Shown: positions 42,648 to 51,481, counted from the first letter of the stretch. The stretch is DNA of 51,623 bases from Acidithiobacillus sp. (GCF_023256195.1 NZ_JAGDWX010000033.1:26184-77806); one strand, 5' to 3'. A program made the numbers and translations. The notes: generated by a model not told the origin, from the letters alone.

Positions 42648-44198
42648 ATGAGAACGTGCAGCATTACTTACAGACTATCCGTTCGGCTTTGGCTCCTTGC
42701 GTGCCTGGGTCTCGGCCTGGGTTTTGCGACATCGGCCGAGGCCGATGCGGCCTTTGATTTTGCGCAGGTGCAGGCGCAAGCGGCGGCGTTGGCGGCGGCC
42801 CCTTATCATCCTGAGCCACTGCCGACGCCGGCCTTTCTCAAGGACCTCAGTCCCGATCAGTATGCCGAGATCCAGGACGTCAAGCCCCTGTGGTCCGATA
42901 CCGATTTGCCCTTTCAGGCCCAGTTCTACCTGCCGGGCTCCTATTTCCATCGGCCGGAGCAGATCTCGGTGGTGGATGCGGACGGTCAGGTGCAGCCCGT
43001 ACCCTTTCGTCTGGACGACTTCAGTTTCGGCGATCTTCACCCGCAGGGTCTGCCTGCGGATCTCGGCTATGCCGGTTTCCGTCTGCTCTATCCGCTGAAC
43101 ACACCGCCCTATCACAACGAATTCATTTCCTTCCTGGGAGGCACCTACTTTCGTGCGGTGGGTAAGGACGCGGTCTATGGCACCTCGGCGCGTGGTATCG
43201 GTATCGATACGGTGCAGCCTTCGGGGGAGATCTTTCCGTATTTCACCCACATCTGGCTGGTCAAGCCCAAGGCCGGCGCCAAGAGCATGACCGTGTATGC
43301 GCTGATGGATAGTTCCGTGGTGACAGGCGCCTACCGCTTCGTCATCACCCCGGGCGAGAGCACCACGGTAGCCGTGGAGTCGACCATCTATCTGCGTAAA
43401 CCGGTGCAGGTGCTGGAGTTGGCGCCTTTGACCAGCATGTTCTGGCATGGGCACGGTCGTGGCGTGGTGGCGGGGGACTGGCACCCGGCCCAGCACGACT
43501 CCAGCGATCTGGTCATGGCCAACGGCAACGGCGAGTGGATCACGCGGCCCCTGTCCAACCCCCTGCATATCCAGACCACCACCTACAGCATGGACAACCC
43601 GCAGGGTTTTGGACTGATTCAGGAGGACCGCGACTTCAGCGCCTACCAGGGTATCGATACCCAATATCAGAAGCGTCCCAGCGTCTGGGTGAGTCCCGAG
43701 GGAGATTGGGGCAAGGGCGAGGTGCGTCTCGTAGAACTGCCCACCAACAATCCGGACATGGACAACATCGATGCCTTCTGGGTGCCGGCGCAGGCGCCGA
43801 AGCCCGGGCAGCCTTACCACTTTGCCTACACCCTGCGTTTTTTTCTGGATAACCACGGCCTCATTCCGCTGGGTCATCCCGTCGCCACCTATCTGGGTTA
43901 CGACGTCAAGGATCCCAGCATTCGCGATGTCGTCATCGATTTCTCTGGGGGCGCGCTGCGGGATCTTCCCGGTCACATGCCCGTGCAGGTGCATCTGACG
44001 GCGGACCATGGGGCCAAGATCCTTGCGCAGGATTTGCAGTGGGACAAGGACGGACATTTTTGGCGGGTCAAGGCAAGGATTCAGCCTGCTGCCGGCGTAC
44101 CCAGCAATGTTCGTTGTTTTCTCAGTCTCGATGGCCAGGTCATGAGCAATACCTGGACCTACCTACTACACCGTACCGAGGTACAAGGAGGGCAGTGA
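42648..44198 (+). CDS. opgG: Periplasmic glucan biosynthesis protein OpgG/OpgD
   Basis: This 516-residue exported protein has a signal peptide (RLSVRLWLLACLGLGLGFATSAEA, cleaved after about residue 33). The MdoG domain begins DFAQVQAQAAALAAAPYHP and includes FYLPGSYFHRPEQI, FISFLGGTYFRAVGKDAVYGTSARG and FWVPAQAPKPGQPYHFAYTL. It shapes and branches osmoregulated periplasmic glucans exported by OpgH. It heads a three-gene unit driven by the sigma54 promoter. No upstream ribosome site fits the predicted start point. A stop-start TGATG joins it to the next gene. Confidence 0.93.
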   Translation: MRTCSITYRLSVRLWLLACLGLGLGFATSAEADAAFDFAQVQAQAAALAAAPYHPEPLPTPAFLKDLSPDQYAEIQDVKPLWSDTDLPFQAQFYLPGSYFHRPEQISVVDADGQVQPVPFRLDDFSFGDLHPQGLPADLGYAGFRLLYPLNTPPYHNEFISFLGGTYFRAVGKDAVYGTSARGIGIDTVQPSGEIFPYFTHIWLVKPKAGAKSMTVYALMDSSVVTGAYRFVITPGESTTVAVESTIYLRKPVQVLELAPLTSMFWHGHGRGVVAGDWHPAQHDSSDLVMANGNGEWITRPLSNPLHIQTTTYSMDNPQGFGLIQEDRDFSAYQGIDTQYQKRPSVWVSPEGDWGKGEVRLVELPTNNPDMDNIDAFWVPAQAPKPGQPYHFAYTLRFFLDNHGLIPLGHPVATYLGYDVKDPSIRDVVIDFSGGALRDLPGHMPVQVHLTADHGAKILAQDLQWDKDGHFWRVKARIQPAAGVPSNVRCFLSLDGQVMSNTWTYLLHRTEVQGGQ

Positions 44199-44716
44199 TG
44201 TATACCGATCATTGGAATCTGGGGGTCAACCCGGAGCATGCGCCGAGGGATCTCGCGGAACCGATGCCGGCTGAGTCCTTGCCAGCGCCGTGGCAGGTCC
44301 TGGCGCGCCTGGACCTCTATCTGCAGCGGCTTGCCCTGACAGATGCCCAGCGACTGTGGTTGCGCACCCAGGTGCTCAACCAGCTGGCGCAGACGCCCAC
44401 CATGGACGAGGCGGGCGCGCTCTCCTTCGCTTTCGCCAAACTGCAGCAGTCCCTCGGGACCCTGAGCGACGGTGATGAGCTGGAAGCGCGGCTCGGCCTG
44501 GCCTTGGGATCCGCTTTGGCGGGCGCCGGCGAATTGGGCAAGAGCCCATCGCGTTGGTTACGGGAGCAGATGCAGCCGCCGGTGCAGCGGCAGACCATGG
44601 CCTCCCTGCCCATGCGGCGCTCCTGGCGCGCTCTGTTCGGGCGGCTCTGGCAACGCCTGCGTGTCGGCCAAGGTAAGACGCGGGTGCGTCCAGCCCTGAG
44701 CGGGGAGATCCGTTGA
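44198..44716 (+). CDS. Soluble protein between opgG and opgH, likely detached OpgH N-terminal region
   Basis: This 172-residue, helix-rich cytoplasmic protein has no membrane segment. It starts at an ATG overlapping the opgG stop by one base and ends in a TGATG overlap with opgH. Its C-terminus (PVQRQTMASLPMRRSWRALF) recalls the Arg/Pro segment before the first helix of E. coli OpgH. OpgH here is about 150 residues shorter than E. coli OpgH at exactly that end. I infer that the N-terminal cytoplasmic domain is encoded separately; homology is weak by eye. Confidence 0.6.
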   Translation: MYTDHWNLGVNPEHAPRDLAEPMPAESLPAPWQVLARLDLYLQRLALTDAQRLWLRTQVLNQLAQTPTMDEAGALSFAFAKLQQSLGTLSDGDELEARLGLALGSALAGAGELGKSPSRWLREQMQPPVQRQTMASLPMRRSWRALFGRLWQRLRVGQGKTRVRPALSGEIR

Positions 44717-46797
44717 TGAGTGCCACCAGCCCCCTGTGGCAGCGTTTCAGCCAGAGTCGCCGACGCTGGTTGACGGCGCTCATCGTGCTGCCCGCCGCCA
44801 TTCTGGGACTGGTGCTGCATCACTTCTTGGTCAATGACCTGCCGCTTGGCCTGGAAATTCTGACCCTGACCGTCTTCGTCCTGCTCTTTGCCTGGATTTC
44901 GGCCGGGTTCTGGACGGCGGTCGTGGGCTTCCTGTTGCTGGTGCGTGCGCGAGGCGACACCGTCCCGGGAGCGCCGGAGGCCCGCCGTCAAGCGCCACGC
45001 CCTGGAACCCGGGTGGCCGTTCTCATGCCCATCTATAACGAGGATGTGGCACGAGTTGCTGCGGGGTTGCAGGCGACCTATCGCTCCCTGGAACGGGCGG
45101 GGGCTCTGCAGTATTTCGAGTTCTTTATCCTCAGCGACACCCGCGACCCGGCCGTCTGGCTGCGAGAAGAGCTAGCTTGGTCAACCCTGTGTCAGCAGTT
45201 GGACGCCTTTGGGCGCATCCACTACCGTCGTCGCCCCGTCAACAACAAGGCCAAGAGCGGCAATGTCGCCGATTTCTGCCGGCGCTGGGGCAAGGCCTTC
45301 GAGTACATGGTGGTGCTGGACGCCGATAGCGTCATGAGTGGTGAGACCCTCTACCAGATGCTGGAGATGATGGAGGGGAACCCGCAGGTGGGTATCCTCC
45401 AGACCAATCCCGTGGCGGTGAACCGCGAAACCCTCTATGCGCGGCTGCAGCAGTTTGCCCAGCAGCTCTACGGCCCGCTCTTCAGCGCCGGCCTTCGTTT
45501 CTGGCAGCTGGGTGACGGCCACTACATCGGCCATAATGCCATGATTCGCACCGCACCCTTTACGGAATTCTGTGCCCTGCCGGTACTGCCGGGCAAGGCT
45601 CCCCTCGGCGGCGCACTCCTCAGCCATGACTTTGTCGAGGCGGCGCTCATGGCGCGAGCCGGCTGGGAGGTCTGGTTCCTGCCGGAGCTTGGTGGCAGCT
45701 ACGAGGAGGTACCCCCGACCCTGCTCGATGACCTCAAGCGCGATCGTCGCTGGGCGCAGGGGAATCTGCAGCATCTGCGCCTCTTGGCGGGTGAGGGGCT
45801 GCAGTCGGCCCATCGTTTCCTGTTCATCAACGGGGCCATGTCCTTTCTCGCAGCACCCCTGTGGGGGCTCTTTCTCTGTCTCGGCGCGCTCGCGTCCTGG
45901 CAGATGTGGCGACAGGGCAGCCTTGCCGATCCTCTCGCCTGGACGGGTTCCGGCGACGGTGATCCCCTGCCGCTGTGGCTGATCGGTATCACCGTCCTCT
46001 TCCTGCTTGGACCCAAGCTCCTGGCCGTGCTCTGGATTGCTTGGCGCGGTGCGGGGCGACAGTTTGGCGGTCTGCCCCGATTGCTCCTCAGCATGGTCCT
46101 GGAAAGCGTCTTTTCCATCCTCATGGCGCCGGTACGGATGGTCTTTCACAGTCTGTTCGTGATTCAGACCCTGCGTGGGCGCAGCGTACAGTGGGGTGCC
46201 CAGGTGCGGGAGGATGCCGAGACCAGTTGGACTACGGCTTGGCAGACCTTTGGCTGGTGCACGGCAGCGGGAGTCGGTGTCGCCGCCCTCGTTTACCCCT
46301 TTGTGGGTGGCTGGCACTTCCTCTGGCTCTTGCCGGTGGTAGGCGGCCTCGCTCTGGCCGTGCCTCTGGCCGCCTGGACTAGTCGGCCATCCTGGGGCCG
46401 CTGGGCACGTGCCCACGGCCTTTTCCTGATCCCGGAGGAGGTACAGCGGCCGCGGGAACTGCTGGATCTGGACGCTGGTGTCGCCCATGCGCTGCCCCGC
46501 TTTGCCGGTGATGCCTTTGTGGAGGCCGTTGTCGATCCCCGCTTCAATGCTCTGCACAGTGCTTTGCAGCGCGATCGCAGTGGTCTGTGGGGACGGTGTG
46601 CCGGACTGGTGCACAAGGCCTTGGCCGAGGGTCCCGGGTGCTTGAGTCGACGGGAGCGGAACCTTATCCTGAGCGACAGGCAGTCCATGTTGACCTTGCA
46701 CCGCGCGGTCTGGTCTCTGCAAGATCCGCAGCAACTGGCGGCCTGGGGGCTGGGGCGCGACCCTGGCGATGGTCGGTGGGCGCCCAGCGAGCGCTGA
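44716..46797 (+). CDS. opgH: Glucan glucosyltransferase OpgH, lacking the N-terminal cytoplasmic domain
   Basis: This 693-residue GT2 glycosyltransferase makes and translocates the beta-1,2-glucan backbone. Helices 1 and 2 lie at about 19-38 and 50-76. The catalytic domain has VAVLMPIYNED (about 100-110), DADS (202-205), SHDF (303-306) and RDRRW (342-346). Four to six helices follow between about 360 and 580. E. coli OpgH has about 847 residues; the missing N-terminus corresponds to the upstream 172-residue gene. I use the ATG at 44716 rather than the TTG at 44713. Confidence 0.92.
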   Translation: MSATSPLWQRFSQSRRRWLTALIVLPAAILGLVLHHFLVNDLPLGLEILTLTVFVLLFAWISAGFWTAVVGFLLLVRARGDTVPGAPEARRQAPRPGTRVAVLMPIYNEDVARVAAGLQATYRSLERAGALQYFEFFILSDTRDPAVWLREELAWSTLCQQLDAFGRIHYRRRPVNNKAKSGNVADFCRRWGKAFEYMVVLDADSVMSGETLYQMLEMMEGNPQVGILQTNPVAVNRETLYARLQQFAQQLYGPLFSAGLRFWQLGDGHYIGHNAMIRTAPFTEFCALPVLPGKAPLGGALLSHDFVEAALMARAGWEVWFLPELGGSYEEVPPTLLDDLKRDRRWAQGNLQHLRLLAGEGLQSAHRFLFINGAMSFLAAPLWGLFLCLGALASWQMWRQGSLADPLAWTGSGDGDPLPLWLIGITVLFLLGPKLLAVLWIAWRGAGRQFGGLPRLLLSMVLESVFSILMAPVRMVFHSLFVIQTLRGRSVQWGAQVREDAETSWTTAWQTFGWCTAAGVGVAALVYPFVGGWHFLWLLPVVGGLALAVPLAAWTSRPSWGRWARAHGLFLIPEEVQRPRELLDLDAGVAHALPRFAGDAFVEAVVDPRFNALHSALQRDRSGLWGRCAGLVHKALAEGPGCLSRRERNLILSDRQSMLTLHRAVWSLQDPQQLAAWGLGRDPGDGRWAPSER

Positions 46798-46822
46798 AGT
46801 CTCCGTGAAGGAGGTGGGACGG

Positions 46823-47242
46823 ATGGATTGGGACGAGAAGCATCTGGACCTATTGGAGTTGGCTGGTCTCCGGGATGATCTGGAGGCCCTGCGGCAGCGG
46901 GCTCTGGCGGGCGATCCCGTGGCGCAGTTCAACATGGGCGTGCGCTATGCCGAGGGCCGGGGGGTTGCACCCGATCTGCTGGAGGCCGCCAAATGGTACA
47001 GCGCTGCCGCCGACCAAGGCGATGCCCAGGCCCAGTTCAATCTCGGGCTGCTCTTCTATCAGGGGCAGGGGCTACCCCGCAATCTCGTCTATGCCTACGA
47101 ACTCTTCCGCGCAGCCGCTGCCCAGGGCGACGCCCGGGCAGCGGCGGGCCTGGCGGCGCTAGACCGTGAACTCAGCGCCGAGGACCGTAGCGTCCTCGGT
47201 CTGGACGCATCCGGGCAGCAACCGCAGCCCACCCGGCACTGA
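46823..47242 (+). CDS. Sel1-repeat (tetratricopeptide-like) protein
   Basis: This 139-residue protein carries two clear Sel1-like repeats (AQFNMGVRYAEGRGVAPDLL and AQFNLGLLFYQGQGLPRNLV) flanked by a half repeat at each side. Sel1 repeats mediate protein-protein contacts. It has no signal peptide, so it is probably cytoplasmic. AAGGAGG sits 8 bases before the ATG, 25 bases after opgH, so it may be part of the opgGH transcript. Its 3' end is 6 bases from the convergent SDR gene. Confidence 0.8.
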   Translation: MDWDEKHLDLLELAGLRDDLEALRQRALAGDPVAQFNMGVRYAEGRGVAPDLLEAAKWYSAAADQGDAQAQFNLGLLFYQGQGLPRNLVYAYELFRAAAAQGDARAAAGLAALDRELSAEDRSVLGLDASGQQPQPTRH

Positions 47243-47248
47243 GTGTTC

Positions 47249-48289
47249 TCAGCGGCGCTGACGGATCTCCGCCAGACGCGCAGCGCGGTTGCCCTTGTTG
47301 CCCAAGTAATTCGGTACCACACTGGCGATGGGCGTGGCGTCGATACCGAACACCTCCTTCAGATCGTTGCGACGGCAGACGTTGTCCACAGACAGAGAGC
47401 GCAGGTTGTCGCGGGTCAGCAATTTACCCGGCAGACGCTCCATGACGCTGGCCTGCAGCTCGGCGATGAAGTCGGGGAGACCGATGATGGCGCGGTGCGT
47501 GCCGATCTGGCTCTGGGTGTAGCGCACCAATTCTCCCAAGGTGAATACTTCGGGACCACACAGGTCGTACGCCTGGCCGTAGGTTCTCTCGTCGTCCATG
47601 GCGAGCACGAAGGCGCTGACCACATCTTCCACCCACACCGGCTGCATCTTGGCCTGCGCCTTGGCCAGGGGAATGACGAAGGGCACCTTCCGCAGCAGAT
47701 CGGCAAAGCGATTGAAGAAGCTATCTCCCTCGCCAAAGATCACCGAGGGGCGGAAGCTCGTGACCTTGAGTCCCCGTCCCCAGAGCAATTTGGGGCCATT
47801 GAGGTAGGTAAAGTGGCCGAGGCTCGCGCTGTCCTCACCGGCCTGACGCACGATCTCCTCGCCCAGTCCTTTGGAGCGCAGATAGGCGCTGGGCGCAATG
47901 GGACTGGCACCCAGGGCGCTCATGTGCAGCAGCCGCGGAACCCCGAGGCGTCCGCAGGTATTGGCCACCAGGCGCGGCAGCTCGATGTGCACCCGCTCGA
48001 AATCGCCGTGGCGAGCCGGAGGGAGATCCTGCCGCCCGGGACGATCCTCGTTCAGAATCCCCACCAGGTTGACGACCACGTCTCGATCGCGCAGCTGGCT
48101 CTCCAGGCTCATGGGATCGAAGATATCGGCCTCGATGAGTTCCAGGCCGGGCAGGACCAGCAGATCTTCGCGGTGGCGCTCACGGCGACGGGTGAGAATA
48201 CGGACCGAGTGTCCGTCCTTGCAGAGCTTTTCAGCGAGGTGGCGTCCGACGAAGCCGGAGCCGCCCAATATGGCAATACGGTGTGTCAT
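47249..48289 (-). CDS. NDUFA9-like NAD(P)-binding SDR (atypical)
   Basis: This 346-residue extended SDR has the dinucleotide motif GGSGFVGRHLAE and VVNLVGIL, HMSALGASP, and a YxxxK-type SAYLRSKGLGEE. Such complex I NDUFA9-like proteins are often linked to quinone or respiratory assembly, but the bacterial members are uncharacterised. Between KGLGEEIVR and GLKVTSFRPS there are about 24 residues (QAGEDSASLGHFTYLNGPK) where the family usually has fewer; this may be a local insertion. A sugar epimerase is a less likely alternative. Confidence 0.8.
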   Translation of the reverse strand: MTHRIAILGGSGFVGRHLAEKLCKDGHSVRILTRRRERHREDLLVLPGLELIEADIFDPMSLESQLRDRDVVVNLVGILNEDRPGRQDLPPARHGDFERVHIELPRLVANTCGRLGVPRLLHMSALGASPIAPSAYLRSKGLGEEIVRQAGEDSASLGHFTYLNGPKLLWGRGLKVTSFRPSVIFGEGDSFFNRFADLLRKVPFVIPLAKAQAKMQPVWVEDVVSAFVLAMDDERTYGQAYDLCGPEVFTLGELVRYTQSQIGTHRAIIGLPDFIAELQASVMERLPGKLLTRDNLRSLSVDNVCRRNDLKEVFGIDATPIASVVPNYLGNKGNRAARLAEIRQRR

Positions 48290-48479
48290 GCTGACCCTCT
48301 CGACGCTGTACTGTTATCCTTTTCCCGAGGTCCTGCCGCGAATTCCGGAGTCTGCGACCGAGCGATCGCGACGCGGACGGTGTCGCTGCAATCGTGCGCA
48401 AGCATAGCACAGGCACGGTAAACTCGTTCACAGACCATATTTATGGGATGATCAGGGCTTTTCCAATGAGGGCGTGACC

Positions 48480-48893
48480 ATGATCGAAGACCCGGTCCGG
48501 CTTGCCGATAGGCGGCGTGGCTTGCAGTTTGCCGCGCTCGGAGCATTCCTCTGCGCTTTGGCCGTGATTCTCGCGGCCGCCGGTGATCACCTGGTGGCGG
48601 GAGAGGTCTCCGCAGCGCGCCTGCACACCTACGATATCGCCAATCGCTTTCAGATCTTTCAGGGTATCGGCCTCGTGCTGGCGGGTTTTGCCATTGCCCA
48701 GTGGGGTCGACGCCGCAGCCTGTGCCTCGCGGCCATCCTCATGTTCCTCGGCGTCGTATCTTTCTCGGGTGCTCTCTATCTTCTGAGTGTCACTGGCCAA
48801 CAGGGCTGGGCCATCTTTGCCCCCATCGGCGGCAGCGCGCTCATCTTCGCCTGGCTCACCTTCGCTTATGGCTTGTGGCGGCTGTCGCGTTGA
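48480..48893 (+). CDS. DUF423 small membrane protein
   Basis: This 137-residue protein has four helices (about 17-37, 60-77, 84-105, 112-133). The DUF423 pattern is recognisable: FAALGAFLCALAVILAAAGDH at the N-terminus and FAPIGGSALIFAWLTFAYG at the end. Function is unknown. GAGGG is 8 bases before the ATG at 48480; an in-frame GTG at 48474 lies too close to it. It is the last chromosomal-type gene before the accessory region. Confidence 0.78.
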   Translation: MIEDPVRLADRRRGLQFAALGAFLCALAVILAAAGDHLVAGEVSAARLHTYDIANRFQIFQGIGLVLAGFAIAQWGRRRSLCLAAILMFLGVVSFSGALYLLSVTGQQGWAIFAPIGGSALIFAWLTFAYGLWRLSR

Positions 48894-49599
48894 TGGATCG
48901 GCAGGCGGAATCCCGTGGTCAAGATTTTTTGCTGCCGGCAACAGGAATCGAGCCCGTGACCTAACGGTTAAAAGTTTCCAGCCAGCCCTCTAGTATCATG
49001 CCCGTTTGCGTGACGGAGTCGTGCCATGCCCGAAATCGTCCGTCCCTATCACCACACGGCCCTTCAGGTCGATGAATCCGGCTATGCCCATAGACTGTGC
49101 CAGGTCCGCGACAAGGAAACGGCCCTAGAGCTCGCTGGGGCAGAGTTCGCGCAAAAAAAATTAGCGATCCGTAGCCCACGAGGATGCCGAAATCTAAGCC
49201 TTGAAGGTTTAATTCGGTGAGCTGTCCGACTCGGGCCAGCATTGCTCTTTTTGGATAGATACGATCTTGTGCCGGCATGTCAGGTCACTCTACATGGCTT
49301 AATAATACTGTTGCTGCCTGGGATCATCGCTCTGTAGCCTGGTGTGCCAGACCGTGGAGGATCTGGACTCAGAAAGGGCGGCAATACAGCGGAAGCAGTC
49401 GTCCAGCAGGAGGTTGACCATCGTATTCTCGAAGCTCGTCATCAGGGACCAAACCGTCGGTATCGTTGCGAGAGCGGTTTTCGAGAATCGCAACTCGTTC
49501 ATTCTCCTCATAGCGATTGTCACCATTTGATGCCTCTCCAAAACGGCCGGTTTTGACATTCAGTGTTGCTTTATAAAATTTAAACCGCCTAACTCCGAG
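48894..49599. other. 706-base gap with degenerate sequence between core genes and AT-rich cassette
   Basis: Apart from the tRNA remnant at 48930-48974, nothing credible is seen. A few ORF scraps exist: plus 49026-49220 (MPEIVRPYHHTALQVDESGY...) and a start-less minus frame about 49369-49598 containing YEENERVAILENRS. They look like fragments of decayed genes or transposed DNA. GC content steps down towards the right. Confidence 0.4.
48930..48974 (-). tRNA. 3' remnant of a tRNA gene (Thr- or Lys-like)
   Basis: Read on the minus strand, a T-arm is intact: stem ACGGG, loop CTCGATT, stem CCTGT, followed by acceptor TGCCGGC and AGCA in place of ACCA. CTTTTAA precedes it where an anticodon loop would lie, but the 5' half, D-arm and pairing acceptor strand are missing. 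The fragment is the kind of duplicated 3' tRNA end left by tyrosine-recombinase integration. The parent tRNA cannot be fixed; GCCGGC acceptors fit tRNA-Thr and CTTTTAA fits tRNA-Lys. Confidence 0.5.
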
Positions 49600-50277
49600 C
49601 TATTTCTTACCAAAATAAATTATTGTTTTACACACCACTGTTCTGAGAATAGCTGTAACGAAATAAATAATTCCAATTGACAGAAAAGAAATGTACCCAT
49701 ACACTACACCCAGTCCAAATCTATTGTAGTACAATTGAACAAACATATCGTTTATCAGGTTGGATGAGCCGCCATAGCTGTGGAGAAGTGAATATTGAGA
49801 CAAACCTCTACCGCTGATAAAGCCAAGCGGGAGTTTTGGAAACCATGAAAAATTTGGAAGAACGATAATCAAGAGGAATAAAGTTAAAACTGCTGATGAA
49901 TATAATAACTGGCTTACACTTAAACCAGATATCAGCTCAGGAAATTGTTCATTAAGGTTCATACATGTTTTTCTGTTGCATCCGGATAGGTTCATCACGA
50001 TGACCAGAAGACTAGCAAAAATTATCAGGATCCATGATATAAGTCCAACGACAAGAGATAGTTCAGGAGAAAACGATCCCCGCGAAAAAACTGAAATTGC
50101 TGTGATATAATGCGAACAAAATGTCGCTGCTCTGACGATAAAATTAGGATAGCCTTCTTCTGGAATAATCATTGGTAAAAAGATTATCGTAAAAATAAAT
50201 GGGATTAAAAGCTTTGTGATATTGTCTGTTAACTTTTTTGGCAATACTGGCGATTGATAAAAATCAGACCTGGCCAT
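49600..50277 (-). CDS. AT-rich integral membrane protein of unknown function
   Basis: This 225-residue protein has about four to five hydrophobic helices (LLIPFIFTIIFLPMII, LSLVVGLISWILIIFASLLV, VLTLFLLIIVLPN and YISFLSIGIIYFVTAIL). Its codons are AT-rich, unlike the core genes. The ATG overlaps the upstream gene's stop by 14 bases, so the two are probably co-translated. I recognise no family. The cytoplasmic or periplasmic loop FISGRGLSQYSLLHSYGGSS might be functionally important. Confidence 0.55.
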   Translation of the reverse strand: MARSDFYQSPVLPKKLTDNITKLLIPFIFTIIFLPMIIPEEGYPNFIVRAATFCSHYITAISVFSRGSFSPELSLVVGLISWILIIFASLLVIVMNLSGCNRKTCMNLNEQFPELISGLSVSQLLYSSAVLTLFLLIIVLPNFSWFPKLPLGFISGRGLSQYSLLHSYGGSSNLINDMFVQLYYNRFGLGVVYGYISFLSIGIIYFVTAILRTVVCKTIIYFGKK

Positions 50278-50749
50278 TTTTTTGTCCGCCGAAAAGATAC
50301 TTGCTGGTTTTCCTATTGTTGAACATTGCCCAGAACAAAAATCCATATCCCGCAGCTGCCATGTTGGCATTACCTATAAAATTATATAGTGCGTCATGAT
50401 TGCCAAGAGCAATAAATGGCATGACCTGGTTTAATCCAACAATGATAATTGTCATCATCGCTATATGCCAATTGATGATTCTGTATCCAGCAGAATGCTT
50501 GTCCATCTTGTAGAAATCTCGCCACAGAGAAAGAAGCAAGAAGTAATCAACAATCTGGATAATAAATAACCATGATGGTATGTATATAGTTGGATTTGGA
50601 TGAATGGTTATAGGAATATGTGTTCCCGCACTCAACATTGACGGAACGAAAAAGACCATACCTATTATTAGAGAAAGTGCCGCGTTTACGGCCGTCATAT
50701 TTGCAATATATCGACGGCGTTGTGCGTCGTTTACAGTGCTTTTAGGCAT
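50264..50749 (-). CDS. AT-rich four-helix membrane protein of unknown function
   Basis: This 161-residue protein has a short basic N-terminus (NDAQRRRYIAN) and four helices (about 18-40, 55-75, 92-113, 122-140). GAGG lies 9 bases before the ATG at 50749. It overlaps the downstream gene by 14 bases. Both genes are markedly AT-rich and stand out from the surrounding GC-rich DNA, a sign of transfer. No known domain was recognised. Confidence 0.55.
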   Translation of the reverse strand: MPKSTVNDAQRRRYIANMTAVNAALSLIIGMVFFVPSMLSAGTHIPITIHPNPTIYIPSWLFIIQIVDYFLLLSLWRDFYKMDKHSAGYRIINWHIAMMTIIIVGLNQVMPFIALGNHDALYNFIGNANMAAAGYGFLFWAMFNNRKTSKYLFGGQKNGQV

Positions 50750-51053
50750 CTATCCAGCCTCAATGTTCAAGTAATCTGACCCACCATGACCGCCTCCTAC
50801 CTTGTGTGTACCTTCCCATTCTATCAGTTCAGCCTGTGCAGAGCTTCCTTAGAGTCTCTTTACAAGATTCCTGTGATACCGTTTTATTCCGGAAAAGGGC
50901 TATCCGTGCTAGCTTCCGGATCCCGGTAAAATTACAACAGACCTTTTACATCATTCTGTCTGGTGGGCACTAACTCCGGCTGGGCGAACAGCCTGGTTTT
51001 GCTGGGTTCTCCGCCTACCGAGTAGGCGCTGTTTTGAGAGAAAACGATAGAGA
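50750..51053. other. 304-base gap upstream of the AT-rich pair and downstream of hicA
   Basis: No gene is seen. A perfect 7-bp hairpin CGCCTAC/GTAGGCG (51012-51018 and 51022-51028) is followed on the plus strand by CTGTTTT, a weak terminator-like arrangement. It lies just past the end of the hicA gene, which ends at 51054. The rest may contain the promoter of the membrane gene pair. Confidence 0.35.
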
Positions 51054-51269
51054 TCACCGCAAGTCCTCCGGAGATAGGCCGGTCTGCTTAGCAATCCGTG
51101 CCAGCATCTTCGGGCCGATTTCTTCCCCGTCGTGAAACGCAAACACCACGTCCGGCCAGTTCGGTCTGGTAAGCGTTCGATGCGATCCTGTCTGTCGTTT
51201 AACGCGCCAACCAATCCGGAGAAGTGCGGCCAAGACCAGCCGCGCTTTCAAAGAAGGCCATTGGCTCAT
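51054..51269 (-). CDS. hicA: HicA-type mRNA interferase toxin
   Basis: This 71-residue protein has the HicA dsRNA-binding-like fold. The sequence LLRIGWRVKRQTGSHRTLTRP includes the catalytic His in GSHR, and VVFAFHDGEEIGPKMLARIAKQTGLSPEDL completes the domain. HicA cleaves mRNA when free of antitoxin. The start (51269) overlaps the hicB stop by four bases (ATGA), a classic co-translated TA pair. Confidence 0.85.
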   Translation of the reverse strand: MSQWPSLKARLVLAALLRIGWRVKRQTGSHRTLTRPNWPDVVFAFHDGEEIGPKMLARIAKQTGLSPEDLR

Positions 51270-51481
51270 GCCTGAGCACGTTCCAGTATCTCGATAGTGA
51301 TAGGGCAAGCCGCCATTTCACCTTCATCGAGGCGCTCGGCTATGGCCCTCAGCGCCAGGGCCTCCACCTTGGCCGCCGCATCGTTACGCGACACGCCATA
51401 ACACATGACGCCAGGCAGTTCCGGTATCTCAGCTATCCAACGCCCGTCTTCTTCCTGTTCGTACTCAACGTGGAGCTTCAT
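51266..51481 (-). CDS. hicB: HicB-type antitoxin
   Basis: This 71-residue protein has the RNase-H-like HicB domain: LHVEYEQEEDGRWIAEIPELPGVMCYGVSRNDAAAKVEALALRAIAERL. It binds HicA and neutralises it. There is no C-terminal DNA-binding extension, so autoregulation is not evident from this subunit. The antitoxin gene precedes the toxin gene. GAGG is about 9 bases upstream of the ATG. Confidence 0.85.
   Translation of the reverse strand: MKLHVEYEQEEDGRWIAEIPELPGVMCYGVSRNDAAAKVEALALRAIAERLDEGEMAACPITIEILERAQA

Noticed and set aside
49299-49559. Minus-strand ORF of 86 residues in the accessory gap
   Set aside because: No ribosome site and no recognisable domain; the other frames are equally plausible scraps, so it was left in the gap description.
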